Notes: generated by a model not told the origin, from the letters alone. Shown: positions 45,192 to 54,456, counted from the stretch's first letter. The stretch is 64,000 nt of DNA from Hydrocarboniphaga effusa AP103 (GCF_000271305.1 NZ_AKGD01000004.1:434001-498000), one strand, 5' to 3'. A program made the numbers and translations.

Positions 45192-47956
45192 GCGTTGGCT
45201 CCCGCCTTGCGCCTCTTGCCCTTAGCCGGTGCAACCGAAGCGGTCATCTTGGTATAGAGGTCAAGCAGCTTTTCCAGCCGCTCGGTGTCATTCTTGAAGC
45301 GACGGCCGATGTAGATGCGCTCCAGCACTTCGTCGTTGCGCTCATGCGCGGCGCGCAGGTCGGCCGGCATGCTCTCGGGATCGTAGAGGTCGGCGATGGT
45401 GGCTGGGAAGTGATGCTCCCGCGCTAGCAGGATGCCCTCGGCGCAGCACGTGAGATCGGCCTTGTTCTTCTCGGTAAGAGTTGGGAGCGGGAAGGAGTGC
45501 CAACCAAGGGTCGAAGAGTACCGAAGTCGCGTTTCTAACTTGCCACAAACTGTGGCGATCCACGCCATGTGCAACCTCGACGCCACAATGGCCAGCTCCC
45601 AAACAGAGGCACCATAGATTGCATATGCAGCATTGGTGATGATGTTGGTTGGGCCTAGCAGATCCGCCGGGATGTACTCGCGTTCCTCGGACGAAGTTGC
45701 AGCAACGATTATAGCTAGAGAGTCTCTATGCGCCCTCTGCGCAAACTTGTGGGGAATCGCGGCATATCCCCTAGTGGTCTTGGCTGACGAAGAGCTGCGA
45801 AACGCTCTGACCGCTTCAATTCGTTTAAGTACCTCTGGAATCTCGGTTGCAAACTTCAGATGGTCATCCTCGATCCACAGACATTTGCGATTGCGCACGT
45901 GAATTAGTTCTTGAGAACCGAGCAGACCGCGGAGCAGCTGCTCAGCAGCAGGTTGGCACTCGATCAGCCTCGCCGCTTCATCGACGGTAAGGATTAGGTT
46001 GCCGTCGTCGCGCGCCATGCTGCCCATGACCATCGGATGCAAGTCACGGGACAGCGGCACGTCCTCCGCGCGAACGTATCGTTCGGCTCCCGAAATCAGA
46101 TACGGTGAAATTGAATCAACTTCCCGTTTGGTTTCGCCCTGATACAGGGCACATCGCGTGGGCTTTGCGGCCCCCACGCCAATTATCACGCATTGGACAA
46201 CAGCATTATTCGCAGCATTGTTTCTCCACTTGAACCCTTGATGCGCAAATTGAATGTGAAGGCCGTAGCCATATAGCCGCGACCAAAGGTGTGCTACTTG
46301 TTCACCCTCGCAAACTGAGCTCGTGGATACAAAGGCGAAGGCGGCGTCGGTGTTTTTTACGTACTCCGCAGCCTTCAGATACCATGCCGTGACATAGTCG
46401 CAGTCTTTGAAATCATTACCCTGCTCGAAGACTAGAGCCATGTCTTGCTTCTGCGACTTCGACTGCTTTCGTGCACCTTTAAATTGCGGATTGCCGCAAA
46501 TGTACGTTTCACCGCCTTCGTTCGCGAAGTCAATCTCGGCTTGATTGAGAGGCGTGCCGAACAGGTCATCCGATTGAACTTTGACACCTGTTCCTGTCGG
46601 TGGGCAGAGCTTCAGCCAATCAAGGCGAAGCGAATTGCCGCTGACGATCCAGTTCTCGTTGCGCAGGGGCAGGAACTCGGCCAAGGCCAGCTTCTGCCCC
46701 CGATAGAGTACGTCGCACTGGTACTCGGCGATAACCAGCGCAAGGCGCGCAATCTCCGCCGGGAAGTCGCGTAGCTCGATCCCGCGAAAGTTGGTGAGCG
46801 GGATTTCTGATGCGAGATCCGGCTCGCCGCGCCGCCGGTTGATCTCGGCCTCGATGGCGCGCATCTCCTTGTAGGCAATGACCAGGAAATTGCCCGAACC
46901 GCAGGCCGGATCGAAGACCCTGATCTTGGCGATGCGCTTGCGCAGGTTGAGCAGCATGCGAGGGTTGTCGCCCGCCTCTTCCAGCTTGGAACGCAGGTCG
47001 TCGAGGAACAGCGGGTTCAGCACCTTCAGGATGTTGGGGACACTGGTGTAGTGCATCCCCAGCTCGCCGCGCTCCTCGTCCTCGGCGACGGCCTGGATCA
47101 TCGAGCCGAAGATGTCAGGGTTGATCTTGGTCCAGTCCAACCCGCCGACGTGTAACAGGTAGGACCGGGCGATCTTGCTGAATCGCGGCACCTCGTCGCC
47201 ACCAGAGAACAACTGCCCGTTAACGTAGGGGAAGTCTTCGGCCCATCGGGGAATCTTGGTGGCGGCCCGGTCCTCGCGCTTGGTGTTCATGGCACGGAAC
47301 AACGTGGTGATGACCTCGTGCGTGTTGGACGAGTCCTTCGCGCTCATCTGCGCGACGGTTTCGGTGAAGCGGCCCTTGCCGACAAAGATGTCGGTGTCCT
47401 CGGCAAAGAAGCAGAAGATCAGCCGCGCCATGAGGTTGTTCATGTCGTGGCGGCGCTCCGCCGTGCCCCATTCAGGGTTGTCTTTCAGCAGTTCGACGTA
47501 CAGACGGTTCAGGCGGCTGGTGGCCCGAATGTCGAAGGCGTTTTCGCTGATCTGGCGGACGGTACTGATGCCCGCCAGCGGCAGGAAGAAGCCGAAGTGG
47601 TCGGGAAAGTCCTTGAAGGCACAGGCGACGGTCTCGCCGCTGGTCAGGTCTTCGGCCTCGAAGTCCGCGCCATCCGTGGCGAGGATGAACTTCGCCTTCG
47701 CCTTGGCCGTCGCTGGGCTGGCCTTGAGGGCGGCCAGCGTCTGGGTCACCCGCCCTGCGTCACAGGTCAGGATGTGGATGTTGCTGGTCTGAAGAACACC
47801 GCCAAGGTCGGACTTGTTCGACGCACCCGCGCGCAAGCGCTTGATGGTCGTCGCCTTGTTCCCGAAGGCCTCAAGGAAGGCGTATGGGAACTCAGCGGGG
47901 TCAAAGGGCCTCTCCGCGAGGAGTGTGATTGCTTGCTCGATTTCAACTGCGTTCAA
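45188..47956 (-). CDS. MmeI-like class I SAM-dependent DNA methyltransferase
   Basis: 922 residues with the MmeI-type layout. An N-terminal domain and a helical spacer run to about 300. The N6-adenine methyltransferase core follows, with GMHYTSVPNI (300-309), SAM motif FDPACGSGNFL (348-358) and catalytic motif ICGNPQFKG (486-494). A target-recognition region lies at about 600-800 and a helical C-terminus closes the protein. No fused nuclease motif (D..ExK) is evident, so cleavage would fall to the partner proteins. Start is TTG with GAGGGG upstream. G+C falls sharply across the recognition region (60-base line 46201-46260 is 42%, against 68% at 47041-47100). First clear gene of the operon. 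Confidence 0.87.
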   Translation of the reverse strand: MNAVEIEQAITLLAERPFDPAEFPYAFLEAFGNKATTIKRLRAGASNKSDLGGVLQTSNIHILTCDAGRVTQTLAALKASPATAKAKAKFILATDGADFEAEDLTSGETVACAFKDFPDHFGFFLPLAGISTVRQISENAFDIRATSRLNRLYVELLKDNPEWGTAERRHDMNNLMARLIFCFFAEDTDIFVGKGRFTETVAQMSAKDSSNTHEVITTLFRAMNTKREDRAATKIPRWAEDFPYVNGQLFSGGDEVPRFSKIARSYLLHVGGLDWTKINPDIFGSMIQAVAEDEERGELGMHYTSVPNILKVLNPLFLDDLRSKLEEAGDNPRMLLNLRKRIAKIRVFDPACGSGNFLVIAYKEMRAIEAEINRRRGEPDLASEIPLTNFRGIELRDFPAEIARLALVIAEYQCDVLYRGQKLALAEFLPLRNENWIVSGNSLRLDWLKLCPPTGTGVKVQSDDLFGTPLNQAEIDFANEGGETYICGNPQFKGARKQSKSQKQDMALVFEQGNDFKDCDYVTAWYLKAAEYVKNTDAAFAFVSTSSVCEGEQVAHLWSRLYGYGLHIQFAHQGFKWRNNAANNAVVQCVIIGVGAAKPTRCALYQGETKREVDSISPYLISGAERYVRAEDVPLSRDLHPMVMGSMARDDGNLILTVDEAARLIECQPAAEQLLRGLLGSQELIHVRNRKCLWIEDDHLKFATEIPEVLKRIEAVRAFRSSSSAKTTRGYAAIPHKFAQRAHRDSLAIIVAATSSEEREYIPADLLGPTNIITNAAYAIYGASVWELAIVASRLHMAWIATVCGKLETRLRYSSTLGWHSFPLPTLTEKNKADLTCCAEGILLAREHHFPATIADLYDPESMPADLRAAHERNDEVLERIYIGRRFKNDTERLEKLLDLYTKMTASVAPAKGKRRKAGANA

Positions 47957-47980
47957 CTCTAGCCCCTCGGACCATCGGGT

Positions 47981-48349
47981 TTACCGCAAAATATCGAAGG
48001 TGAACGGTGATTTGGACATCGGTTCTTCCCAACCGATGTATTTCGCCTTCATGCGGAGGTCAATGATATCCGCGTCGCTGTATTGGGGGAGCCGAGCCAA
48101 CGAAAGACCGCTTCCAGCTGTTATCGGTCGACTGAGGACCGCTAACAGCCAATCGCCTCGCTACCAAGCAAGCTCCGGCACTGGAATTGGCAACGCATTA
48201 CCAAATACCTGCGCATCCGCGGGCGATCCGGTCATGTCCGCTGCCCGATTCCACTCAGGAGCTGCAAACTTTTCCGTAGAGCTCCCCACCTGCAGCGCTG
48301 CACTTTCCAGGTACCCCCATAGAGCTCGGGAACCGTATCGATGCACCAT
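47981..48349 (-). pseudogene. Unrecognised small gene upstream of the methyltransferase, with an in-frame TAG
   Basis: From an ATG at 48347-48349 a frame runs 62 codons to a TAG (48161-48163). It continues in the same frame for 59 codons to a TAA at 47981-47983, ending 24 nt before the methyltransferase start. The second part (for example LARLPQYSDADIIDLRMKAKY, then IGWEEPMSKSPFTFDILR) looks like ordinary soluble protein; the first part (VHRYGSRALWGYLESAALQV) is less certain. An overlapping frame is also open, so a frameshift is possible. I recognise no family. It may be a decayed first gene of the island. Confidence 0.35.
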
Positions 48350-48353
48350 ATAA

Positions 48354-48454
48354 CTGCACGCTGGCAGGTCCTGACCTGTACGGCGAAGGTCCAGACCTCA
48401 GTGCTTGGAGCCCGAAACCTGTTCCACAACAGTTCTCAAGCTTCCAGCGTGCAG
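48354..48454. repeat. 11-bp perfect inverted repeat at the right edge of the island
   Basis: CTGCACGCTGG at 48354-48364 pairs with CCAGCGTGCAG at 48444-48454. An inner CAGGT/ACCTG pair extends the possible structure. It lies between the defence island and dusC, in a 678-nt stretch (47957-48634) that otherwise holds only the decayed frame described above. It may mark a recombination or insertion boundary, or be a transcription signal. Confidence 0.4.
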
Positions 48455-48634
48455 CTCAATGGGGCATAGCCAGAGCCCAGAGGGTCTGTCGTAAAGCTGA
48501 TGTGCTCAACCGATTCAGCTCCGAGGTGCATGGAAACAGGTCCAGGACTCTGTCGCCGCGGTCAAGGCGCAGGCTGCGGGTGCAGCCCGGCTGCTCCCAA
48601 GCTACGATGCGCGCCCGTTTTTCACGCAGCTCCC

Positions 48635-49606
48635 ATGCAACTCGCTCTCGCGCCGATGGAAGGCCTCGTCGACGACATTCTGCGCGACGTGCTCACGCAG
48701 GTTGGCGGCATCGACTGGTGCGTGACCGAGTTCGTGCGCGTGAACGAGCAGCTGCTGCCGCCTGCGGTGTTTCATCGCTTCGGACCCGAGCTCAAGCACG
48801 GCTCGCGCACGCGCGCCGGCACGCCGCTGCGCGTGCAGCTGCTCGGCAGCAATCCGAGCTGCCTCGGTGACAACGCGGCGCTCGCCTGCACGCTCGGCGC
48901 GCCGGTCATCGATCTCAATTTCGGCTGCCCGGCCAAGACCGTGAACAAGTCGCGCGGCGGCGCGGTGCTGCTCAAGGAGCCGGAACTGCTGCATGCGATC
49001 ATGCGCGAGGTGCGGCGCAGCGTTCCGGCCGAAATCCCCGTTACCGCCAAGATGCGCCTCGGCTACGAAGACACCCGCCTGGCGCTCGACTGCGCGCATG
49101 CGCTCGCCGACGGCGGGGCCGCGCAGATCGTCGTGCATGCACGCACCAAGGCCGATGGCTACAAGCCGCCCGCGCATTGGGAGTGGGTCGCGCGCATCAG
49201 CGAGGCGATCGCGCGGCCGGTCTACGCCAATGGCGAAATCTGGAACCTGCATGACTGGCGACGCTGCCGGCAGGTGAGCGGCATGCAGGATTTCATGCTC
49301 GGCCGCGGGCTCGTCGCCTGCCCCGACCTCGCCCTGCAGATTCGTGCCGACCGCGAGGGCCGCGACTACGCGCCGATGCGCTGGAGCGAGCTGATTCCGC
49401 TGGTCCAGGACTTCTGGACGCAGCAGCGGCACAAGCTGCCGGCGGTGTATGCGCCCGGGCGCATCAAGCAGTGGCTCAACTGGCTGGCGCGCAATTACGT
49501 GGAGGCCGCCGAGCTGTTTGCGCGAGTGCGCCGCGAGACCGATTGCGTGGCGATCGATCGGATCGTGCTCGGCTTGGCTGATGGGATACGGGTGCGGGCG
49601 GCTTGA
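48635..49606 (+). CDS. dusC: tRNA-dihydrouridine synthase C
   Basis: A 323-residue FMN enzyme that reduces uridine in tRNA (position 16 for DusC). MQLALAPMEGLVDDILRDVL gives the TIM-barrel start and flavin site. LNFGCPAKTVNKSRGG holds the active-site Cys98, KMRLGYED and VHARTKADGY bind the phosphate/flavin, and GRGLVACPDLA closes the barrel. The C-terminal recognition domain (QWLNWLARNYVEAAELF) is DusC-like. ATG 48635 is where homology begins; an upstream in-frame ATG at 48500 adds 45 unlikely residues. Confidence 0.93.
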   Translation: MQLALAPMEGLVDDILRDVLTQVGGIDWCVTEFVRVNEQLLPPAVFHRFGPELKHGSRTRAGTPLRVQLLGSNPSCLGDNAALACTLGAPVIDLNFGCPAKTVNKSRGGAVLLKEPELLHAIMREVRRSVPAEIPVTAKMRLGYEDTRLALDCAHALADGGAAQIVVHARTKADGYKPPAHWEWVARISEAIARPVYANGEIWNLHDWRRCRQVSGMQDFMLGRGLVACPDLALQIRADREGRDYAPMRWSELIPLVQDFWTQQRHKLPAVYAPGRIKQWLNWLARNYVEAAELFARVRRETDCVAIDRIVLGLADGIRVRAA

Positions 49607-49629
49607 GAAAGGGCTCGTCTTTTCCAACC

Positions 49630-49738
49630 GAACCCTCTCTCCCCGCTACGCGGGACTCTCTCCCGCAAGCGGGAGAGAGGAAAGGCACAATTCCGGCTGC
49701 TTGTCCCCTCTCCCGCTCGCTTGTTTCCTCTCCCGCTT
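49630..49738. repeat. CTCTCCCGC palindromic repeat, second locus
   Basis: Downstream of dusC, CTCTCTCCCGCAAGCGGGAGAG (near 49656-49678) matches the hairpin unit found near 28.19 kb. It is preceded by the smaller hairpin CCCCGCTACGCGGG and followed by two half-units, CCCTCTCCCGC. It belongs to the dispersed family described at 27960-28415. Confidence 0.8.
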
Positions 49739-49830
49739 GCGGTGACGTCGTCTCGCGATGAAGTCGTCTTGCAGTGAGCTCGTCTTGAAGTGCTCATCTC
49801 GGGTGAGCTCATCTTGCGGTGAGGTCGTCA
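49739..49830. repeat. Imperfect 16-bp tandem repeat, about six units
   Basis: Successive units GCGGTGACGTCGTCTC, GCGATGAAGTCGTCTT, GCAGTGAGCTCGTCTT, then shortened GAAGTGCTCATCTC, GGGTGAGCTCATCTT and GCGGTGAGGTCGTCA. The units differ by substitution and 1-2 nt losses, so it is an old minisatellite rather than a recent expansion. It begins directly at the end of the palindromic repeat. Confidence 0.75.
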
Positions 49831-50154
49831 GAACCGGGGTGAGGGGCGGCCGGAAAGTGCGCATCCTCTTTCGAGTCACCCTCGGCTCCGTCTGCGCGGT
49901 CATCGATGGACGGCAATAACCCCCGGTTATGCGCCCCCGCTCGCATTTCATTTGCCGGTTATCGCCCCTCCCCCTATCTTCAAACTGGGATCAACGTGGC
50001 CTGACCGCGCGTCCAGGGAGGAAGCTTCGTAAGGGCTTGTGCGCCCACGAAAACTTGCTGACGACGCCGTAAGCTTTGTGTCAGGCCGAGGTCCATCGGG
50101 TTGCTTTACTTTTAGCCTCGCCGCAGCGTGCGGCGCCTCCTTCAGGATGAATCG
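49831..50154. other. Non-coding stretch before the efflux operon
   Basis: I see no supportable gene here. The stretch contains A+T-richer sequence near 50040-50115, which may hold the promoter of the efflux operon. No clear operator stands out. Confidence 0.4.
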
Positions 50155-51294
50155 ATGACCGCCGCCCTGCGCAAGCGCTCCGTGTTGCTCGCCTGCGTGT
50201 TTCTCGCTCTGGCCGCTCTGGCATGGTGGTATTTCGGGGCCGGCAAGACCGAGCCCGCCGTCAAGCCGACCGTGATTCCGGTCGGGATCGAAACCGTGCA
50301 GCTGCGCGACGTTCCGCAATCAACCAGCGGCATCGGCTCGGTGCAGTCGCTGCACACCGTCACGCTGCGCTCGCAGGCCGAAGGCGTGCTCGCCGAAGTG
50401 CTGTTCCGCGAAGGCCAGATGGTCAAGCGTGGCGATCTGCTCGCCCGCATCGACGATCGCGAATACGCCGCCGCGCTGATGCAGGCCGAGGCCGAACTCG
50501 CGAGCAACCAGGCCCAGCTCAAGTCGGCCGAGCTTGATCAGGTGCGCTACGGCAACCTGCTCAAGGAAGAAGCGGTGTCGGTGCAGATCGTCGAGCAGCA
50601 GACCGCGACGGTCGAGCGCCTGCGCGCCGCCGTGCGCTCGAGCGAGGCCGCGGTCGCCACCGCCAGGGTGCAGCTCTCGTACACGCGCATCGTCTCGCCG
50701 ATCGACGGCCGCGTGGGCCTGCGTCGCGTCGACGCCGGCAACCTGATTCGCGCCAACGATGCCGAAGGCCTGGTGACGGTGACCCAGATCACCCCGATCT
50801 CGGTCATCTTCAGCCTGCCGCAGGAGCTGCTGCCGACGCTGCGTCCGCTGCTCGAAGGCGCGGCCGCGCCGGTCAAGGCCTACACGCGCGAAGCCGGCAC
50901 CCAGCTCGCCGAAGGCAGGCTCGCGACGGTCGACAACCAGGTCGACCCGACCACCGGCATGGTGCGCCTGCGCGCCGATTTCGCGAACACCGACGGCTCG
51001 CTGTGGCCGGGCCAGTTCGTCACCGTGCAGCTGCTCACGGGCCAGTTTCCGAAGGCGCTGGTGGTGCCGGTCCGCAGCGTGCGCCACGGCCTCAACGGCG
51101 CCTACGTGTTCCGCGTGAAGGACGGCAAGGCCGAGGTGGTTCCGGTGAAAACCTCGTTCCAGGACGACAGCATCGTCGTCGTCACCGAAGGGCTTGCGCA
51201 GGGCGATCGCATCGTCATCGACGGCTATTCGCGCATCAAGGCCGGCTCGCAGGTGCGCGAAGTCGAGGCGGCCGTGAACAAGGCGGCCGACTGA
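50155..51294 (+). CDS. RND efflux periplasmic adaptor (membrane fusion protein)
   Basis: A 379-residue adaptor. An N-terminal membrane anchor (about 8-26) is followed by lipoyl-type half-motifs (LRSQAEGVLAEVLFREGQMVKRG), an alpha-hairpin rich in Ala/Glu (about 110-170), the second lipoyl half (YTRIVSPIDGRVGLRRVDAG), then beta-barrel and membrane-proximal domains (VDNQVDPTTGMVRLRADF). This is the MdtA/AcrA class, linking pump and outer-membrane channel. ATG 50155 has AGGA upstream; a GTG at 50128 is the alternative. It starts a five-gene operon, and the pump gene follows after 15 nt. Confidence 0.9.
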   Translation: MTAALRKRSVLLACVFLALAALAWWYFGAGKTEPAVKPTVIPVGIETVQLRDVPQSTSGIGSVQSLHTVTLRSQAEGVLAEVLFREGQMVKRGDLLARIDDREYAAALMQAEAELASNQAQLKSAELDQVRYGNLLKEEAVSVQIVEQQTATVERLRAAVRSSEAAVATARVQLSYTRIVSPIDGRVGLRRVDAGNLIRANDAEGLVTVTQITPISVIFSLPQELLPTLRPLLEGAAAPVKAYTREAGTQLAEGRLATVDNQVDPTTGMVRLRADFANTDGSLWPGQFVTVQLLTGQFPKALVVPVRSVRHGLNGAYVFRVKDGKAEVVPVKTSFQDDSIVVVTEGLAQGDRIVIDGYSRIKAGSQVREVEAAVNKAAD

Positions 51295-51309
51295 GGATGA
51301 GCCCAGACA

Positions 51310-54300
51310 ATGAGTGATGCCCATCTGCAACCCAGCCGGGCTCAGCTGGGACTCACCAAGCCCGGTCTGTCGGGCTGGTTCATCGATCATCCGATCGCCA
51401 CCGTGCTGCTCACGCTCGGCACGCTGTTTCTCGGCGTGCTGGCGTTTCCGCAGCTGCCGGTGGCCGCGGTGCCGGAGATCGATCTGCCGACGATCCAGAT
51501 CAGCGCCAAGCTGCCCGGCGCGAGCCCGGAGACCATGGCCTCGTCGGTCGCCACGCCGCTGGAGGTAGAGCTGTCGGGCGTGCCGGGCATCACCGACATG
51601 ACCTCGAGCAGCTCGCTCGGCAGCACCAGCATCACGCTGCAGTTCACGCTCGACAAAAGCATCGACGTGGCCGCGCAGGAAGTGCAGGCCGCCATCAACG
51701 CCGCCACCGCGCGACTGCCCGCCGAGCTGCCGAGCCTGCCGACCTGGAAGAAGGTCAATCCCAACGATGGCCCGATCCTGCTGCTGCGCATGCAATCCGA
51801 GCTGCTCACGCCGATCGAGCTGTCGGATCTCGCGGAGACGCTGATCGCGCGCCAGATCTCGCAGATCGAAGGCGTCGCCGTCGTGGATCTCAACGGCCTG
51901 CGCAAGCCGGCGCTGCGCATCCAGGCCGCGCCGGAGAAGCTCGCCGCCTTCGGCCTCACGCTGGCCGACGTGCGCACCGCCATCCGCAACGCGAGCGTCA
52001 ACCAGGCCAAGGGCGCGCTGTACGGCTCGCAGCGCATCTCGACGATCGCCACCAACGACCAGATCTTCAAGCCCGACGACTACAAGGGCCTGGTCGTCAC
52101 CTATCGCAACGGCGTACCGGTTTTCCTCGGCGACGTGGCGAAGGTCACCACGGGTTCGGAGGACGATTACCTCGCGGCCTGGATCAACGGCGAGCGCGGC
52201 GTGGGCGTGATCGTGCGCCGCCAGCCCGGCGCCAACCTGATCGAGACCGCCGACCGCATCATTGCCGAGCTGCCGCGCCTGCGCAGCCTGCTGCCGGCCG
52301 GCGTCGAGCTCGAACTGCTGTCCGATCGCACGCGCACCACGCGCGCCTCGCTGCACGAAGTCGAGCTCACGCTCGGCGTGACGATTGGCCTCGTGATCCT
52401 GGTCATGGGCCTGTTCCTGCGCCAGCTGTCGGCCACCGCGATCGTCGCCTCGGTGCTCAGCGTCGCGCTGGTGGCGACCGCCGCGGCGATGTACGCGCTG
52501 GGCTTTTCGCTCAACAACCTCACGCTCGTGGCGCTGATCGTCGGCGTGGGTTTCATCGTCGACGATGCGATCGTCGTCGTCGAAAACATTCATCGCCATC
52601 TCGAGGCCGGCGAGCCGATGCGCACGGCCGCGCTCAAGGGCGTGTCCGAGATCGGCTTCACGGTCGTCACGATCAGCTTTTCGCTGATCGCGGCGTTCAT
52701 CCCGCTGCTGTTCATGGGCGGCACCATCGGCCGCCTGTTCCGCGAGTTCTCGCTGACCTTGACGGCCGCGATCCTCATCTCGGTAGTCGCCTCGCTGACG
52801 CTCGCGCCGATGCTCGCCTCGCGCTTCATGAAGTCGGCTCCGGAGCACAAGCCCGGCGGATTCTCCGAGCGCCTGATCGCGCTCTACGATCGCGGACTGG
52901 TGTGGACGCTCAATCACCAGCGCATCATGCTCGGCGTGTTCGCGATCACCGTCGGCATGGCGGTGGCGAGCTACGTGATGGTGCCCAAGGGCTTCTTCCC
53001 GATTCAGGACACCGGCTTCGTGCTCGGCACTTCGCAGGCCGCCGAAGACGTCTCCTACGAAGACATGCTCGTGAAGAACAAGATGCTCGAAGACATCCTG
53101 CTCGCCGACCCGGCCGTCGATGGCATGATCCAGGCGGTCGGCGCGGGCTTTTCGAGCACCTCGGTGTCCACCGGGCGCTTCTGGATTTCGCTCAAGAACA
53201 TCAAGGACCGCGATGTGAATTCGGAAGAATTCATCGATCGCATTCGTCCGAAGGCCGCGCAGGTTCCGGGCATCCAGCTGTTCCTGCGCACCAACCAGGA
53301 AGTCAACGTCGGCAGCCGCGGCGGCCGCGCGCAGTTTCTCTACGCGCTCAAGGGCCCGGACAGCGACGGCCTCGCGCGCTGGGCCGACCTGCTCGTCGAT
53401 CGCATGAAGTCCTCGCCGATGGTCCGCGATGTGTCGAGCGATCTGCAGCTCGGTGCCGCCGTCACCAAGCTCGTCATCGATCGCGCAGCGGCCGCTCGCT
53501 TCGGGCTGTCGACCGCCGATATCGACCAGGCGCTCTACGACGCCTTCGGCCAGCGCCAGATCAGCGAGTACCAGACCGAAACCAACCAGTACAAGGTCAT
53601 CCTCGAAATCGATCCGGCGCTGCGCGGCCGCATCAACAGCCTCGACTACTTCCGCCTGCGCTCGCCGCTGACCGGCGAAATGGTGCCGCTGTCCGCGCTC
53701 GCGAGCGTGCAGCCCACCGCCGCAGGACCGCTGTCGATCGCGCACGACGGGCTGTTTCCGTCGGCGAACATCTCGTTCAACCTCGCGCCGGGTTATGCGC
53801 TCGGCGACGTCGTCAACATGGTGCAGGCGCTGCAGGCCGAGATCGGCATGCCGACCGAATACAGCGGCAGCTTCCGTGGCAATGCGCAGGCCTTCCAGGA
53901 TTCGCTCGCCAGTCAGCCGGTGCTGATCCTCACGGCTTTGCTCGCGGTCTACATCATCCTCGGCGTTTTGTACGAGAGCTTCGTGCATCCGCTGACGATC
54001 CTGTCGACCTTGCCGTCCGCGGGCATCGGCGCGATCTGGATGCTGTCGGCCTTCGGCTTCGATTTCTCGATCATGGCGATGATCGGCATCGTGCTGCTGA
54101 TCGGCATCGTCAAGAAGAACGGCATCCTGATGGTCGATTTCGCCCTGCATGCGCAGCGCGAGGAAGGTCTTTCGCCGCGCGAGGCCGTGCACAAGGCCTG
54201 CCTGGTGCGCTTCCGCCCGATCATGATGACCACGCTCGCCGCGCTGCTCGGCGCGGTGCCGCTGATGTTCAGCCTCGGCATGGGCTCGGAGCTGCGCCAG

Positions 54301-54456
54301 CCGCTCGGCTTCGCGATCGTCGGCGGCCTGCTGCTGAGCCAGCTGCTCACGCTGTTCACGACGCCGGTGGTCTACCTGGCACTCGACAGGCTGTTCCATC
54401 GCGAAACGCCCAGCACGCATGGCATCGCGACCCCCATGCCGGAGACCGCGCGATGA
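51310..54456 (+). CDS. RND (HAE1 family) multidrug efflux pump
   Basis: A 1048-residue inner-membrane proton-driven pump. TM1 starts with WFIDHPIATVLLTLG, and the porter domain has TPLEVELSGVPGITDM and RADF-type contacts. TM4 carries the proton-relay Asp pair in GFIVDDAIVVVENIHRH. The second half repeats the plan (GIVLLIGIVKKNGILMVDFA). Full length and both large periplasmic loops are present. The sequence is nearest the MdtB/MdtC-like branch by eye, and the adaptor and channel genes flank it. Substrates cannot be inferred. Confidence 0.93.
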   Translation: MSDAHLQPSRAQLGLTKPGLSGWFIDHPIATVLLTLGTLFLGVLAFPQLPVAAVPEIDLPTIQISAKLPGASPETMASSVATPLEVELSGVPGITDMTSSSSLGSTSITLQFTLDKSIDVAAQEVQAAINAATARLPAELPSLPTWKKVNPNDGPILLLRMQSELLTPIELSDLAETLIARQISQIEGVAVVDLNGLRKPALRIQAAPEKLAAFGLTLADVRTAIRNASVNQAKGALYGSQRISTIATNDQIFKPDDYKGLVVTYRNGVPVFLGDVAKVTTGSEDDYLAAWINGERGVGVIVRRQPGANLIETADRIIAELPRLRSLLPAGVELELLSDRTRTTRASLHEVELTLGVTIGLVILVMGLFLRQLSATAIVASVLSVALVATAAAMYALGFSLNNLTLVALIVGVGFIVDDAIVVVENIHRHLEAGEPMRTAALKGVSEIGFTVVTISFSLIAAFIPLLFMGGTIGRLFREFSLTLTAAILISVVASLTLAPMLASRFMKSAPEHKPGGFSERLIALYDRGLVWTLNHQRIMLGVFAITVGMAVASYVMVPKGFFPIQDTGFVLGTSQAAEDVSYEDMLVKNKMLEDILLADPAVDGMIQAVGAGFSSTSVSTGRFWISLKNIKDRDVNSEEFIDRIRPKAAQVPGIQLFLRTNQEVNVGSRGGRAQFLYALKGPDSDGLARWADLLVDRMKSSPMVRDVSSDLQLGAAVTKLVIDRAAAARFGLSTADIDQALYDAFGQRQISEYQTETNQYKVILEIDPALRGRINSLDYFRLRSPLTGEMVPLSALASVQPTAAGPLSIAHDGLFPSANISFNLAPGYALGDVVNMVQALQAEIGMPTEYSGSFRGNAQAFQDSLASQPVLILTALLAVYIILGVLYESFVHPLTILSTLPSAGIGAIWMLSAFGFDFSIMAMIGIVLLIGIVKKNGILMVDFALHAQREEGLSPREAVHKACLVRFRPIMMTTLAALLGAVPLMFSLGMGSELRQPLGFAIVGGLLLSQLLTLFTTPVVYLALDRLFHRETPSTHGIATPMPETAR

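Noticed and set aside
49739..49830. Possible CRISPR array
   Set aside because: 16-bp units directly abut without spacers, so it is a minisatellite.
50320..54420. A 1366-codon open frame on the minus strand opposite the efflux genes
   Set aside because: It mirrors the adaptor and pump genes; its product is Arg/His/Asp-rich without family motifs. Long antisense frames are expected in G+C-rich coding DNA.
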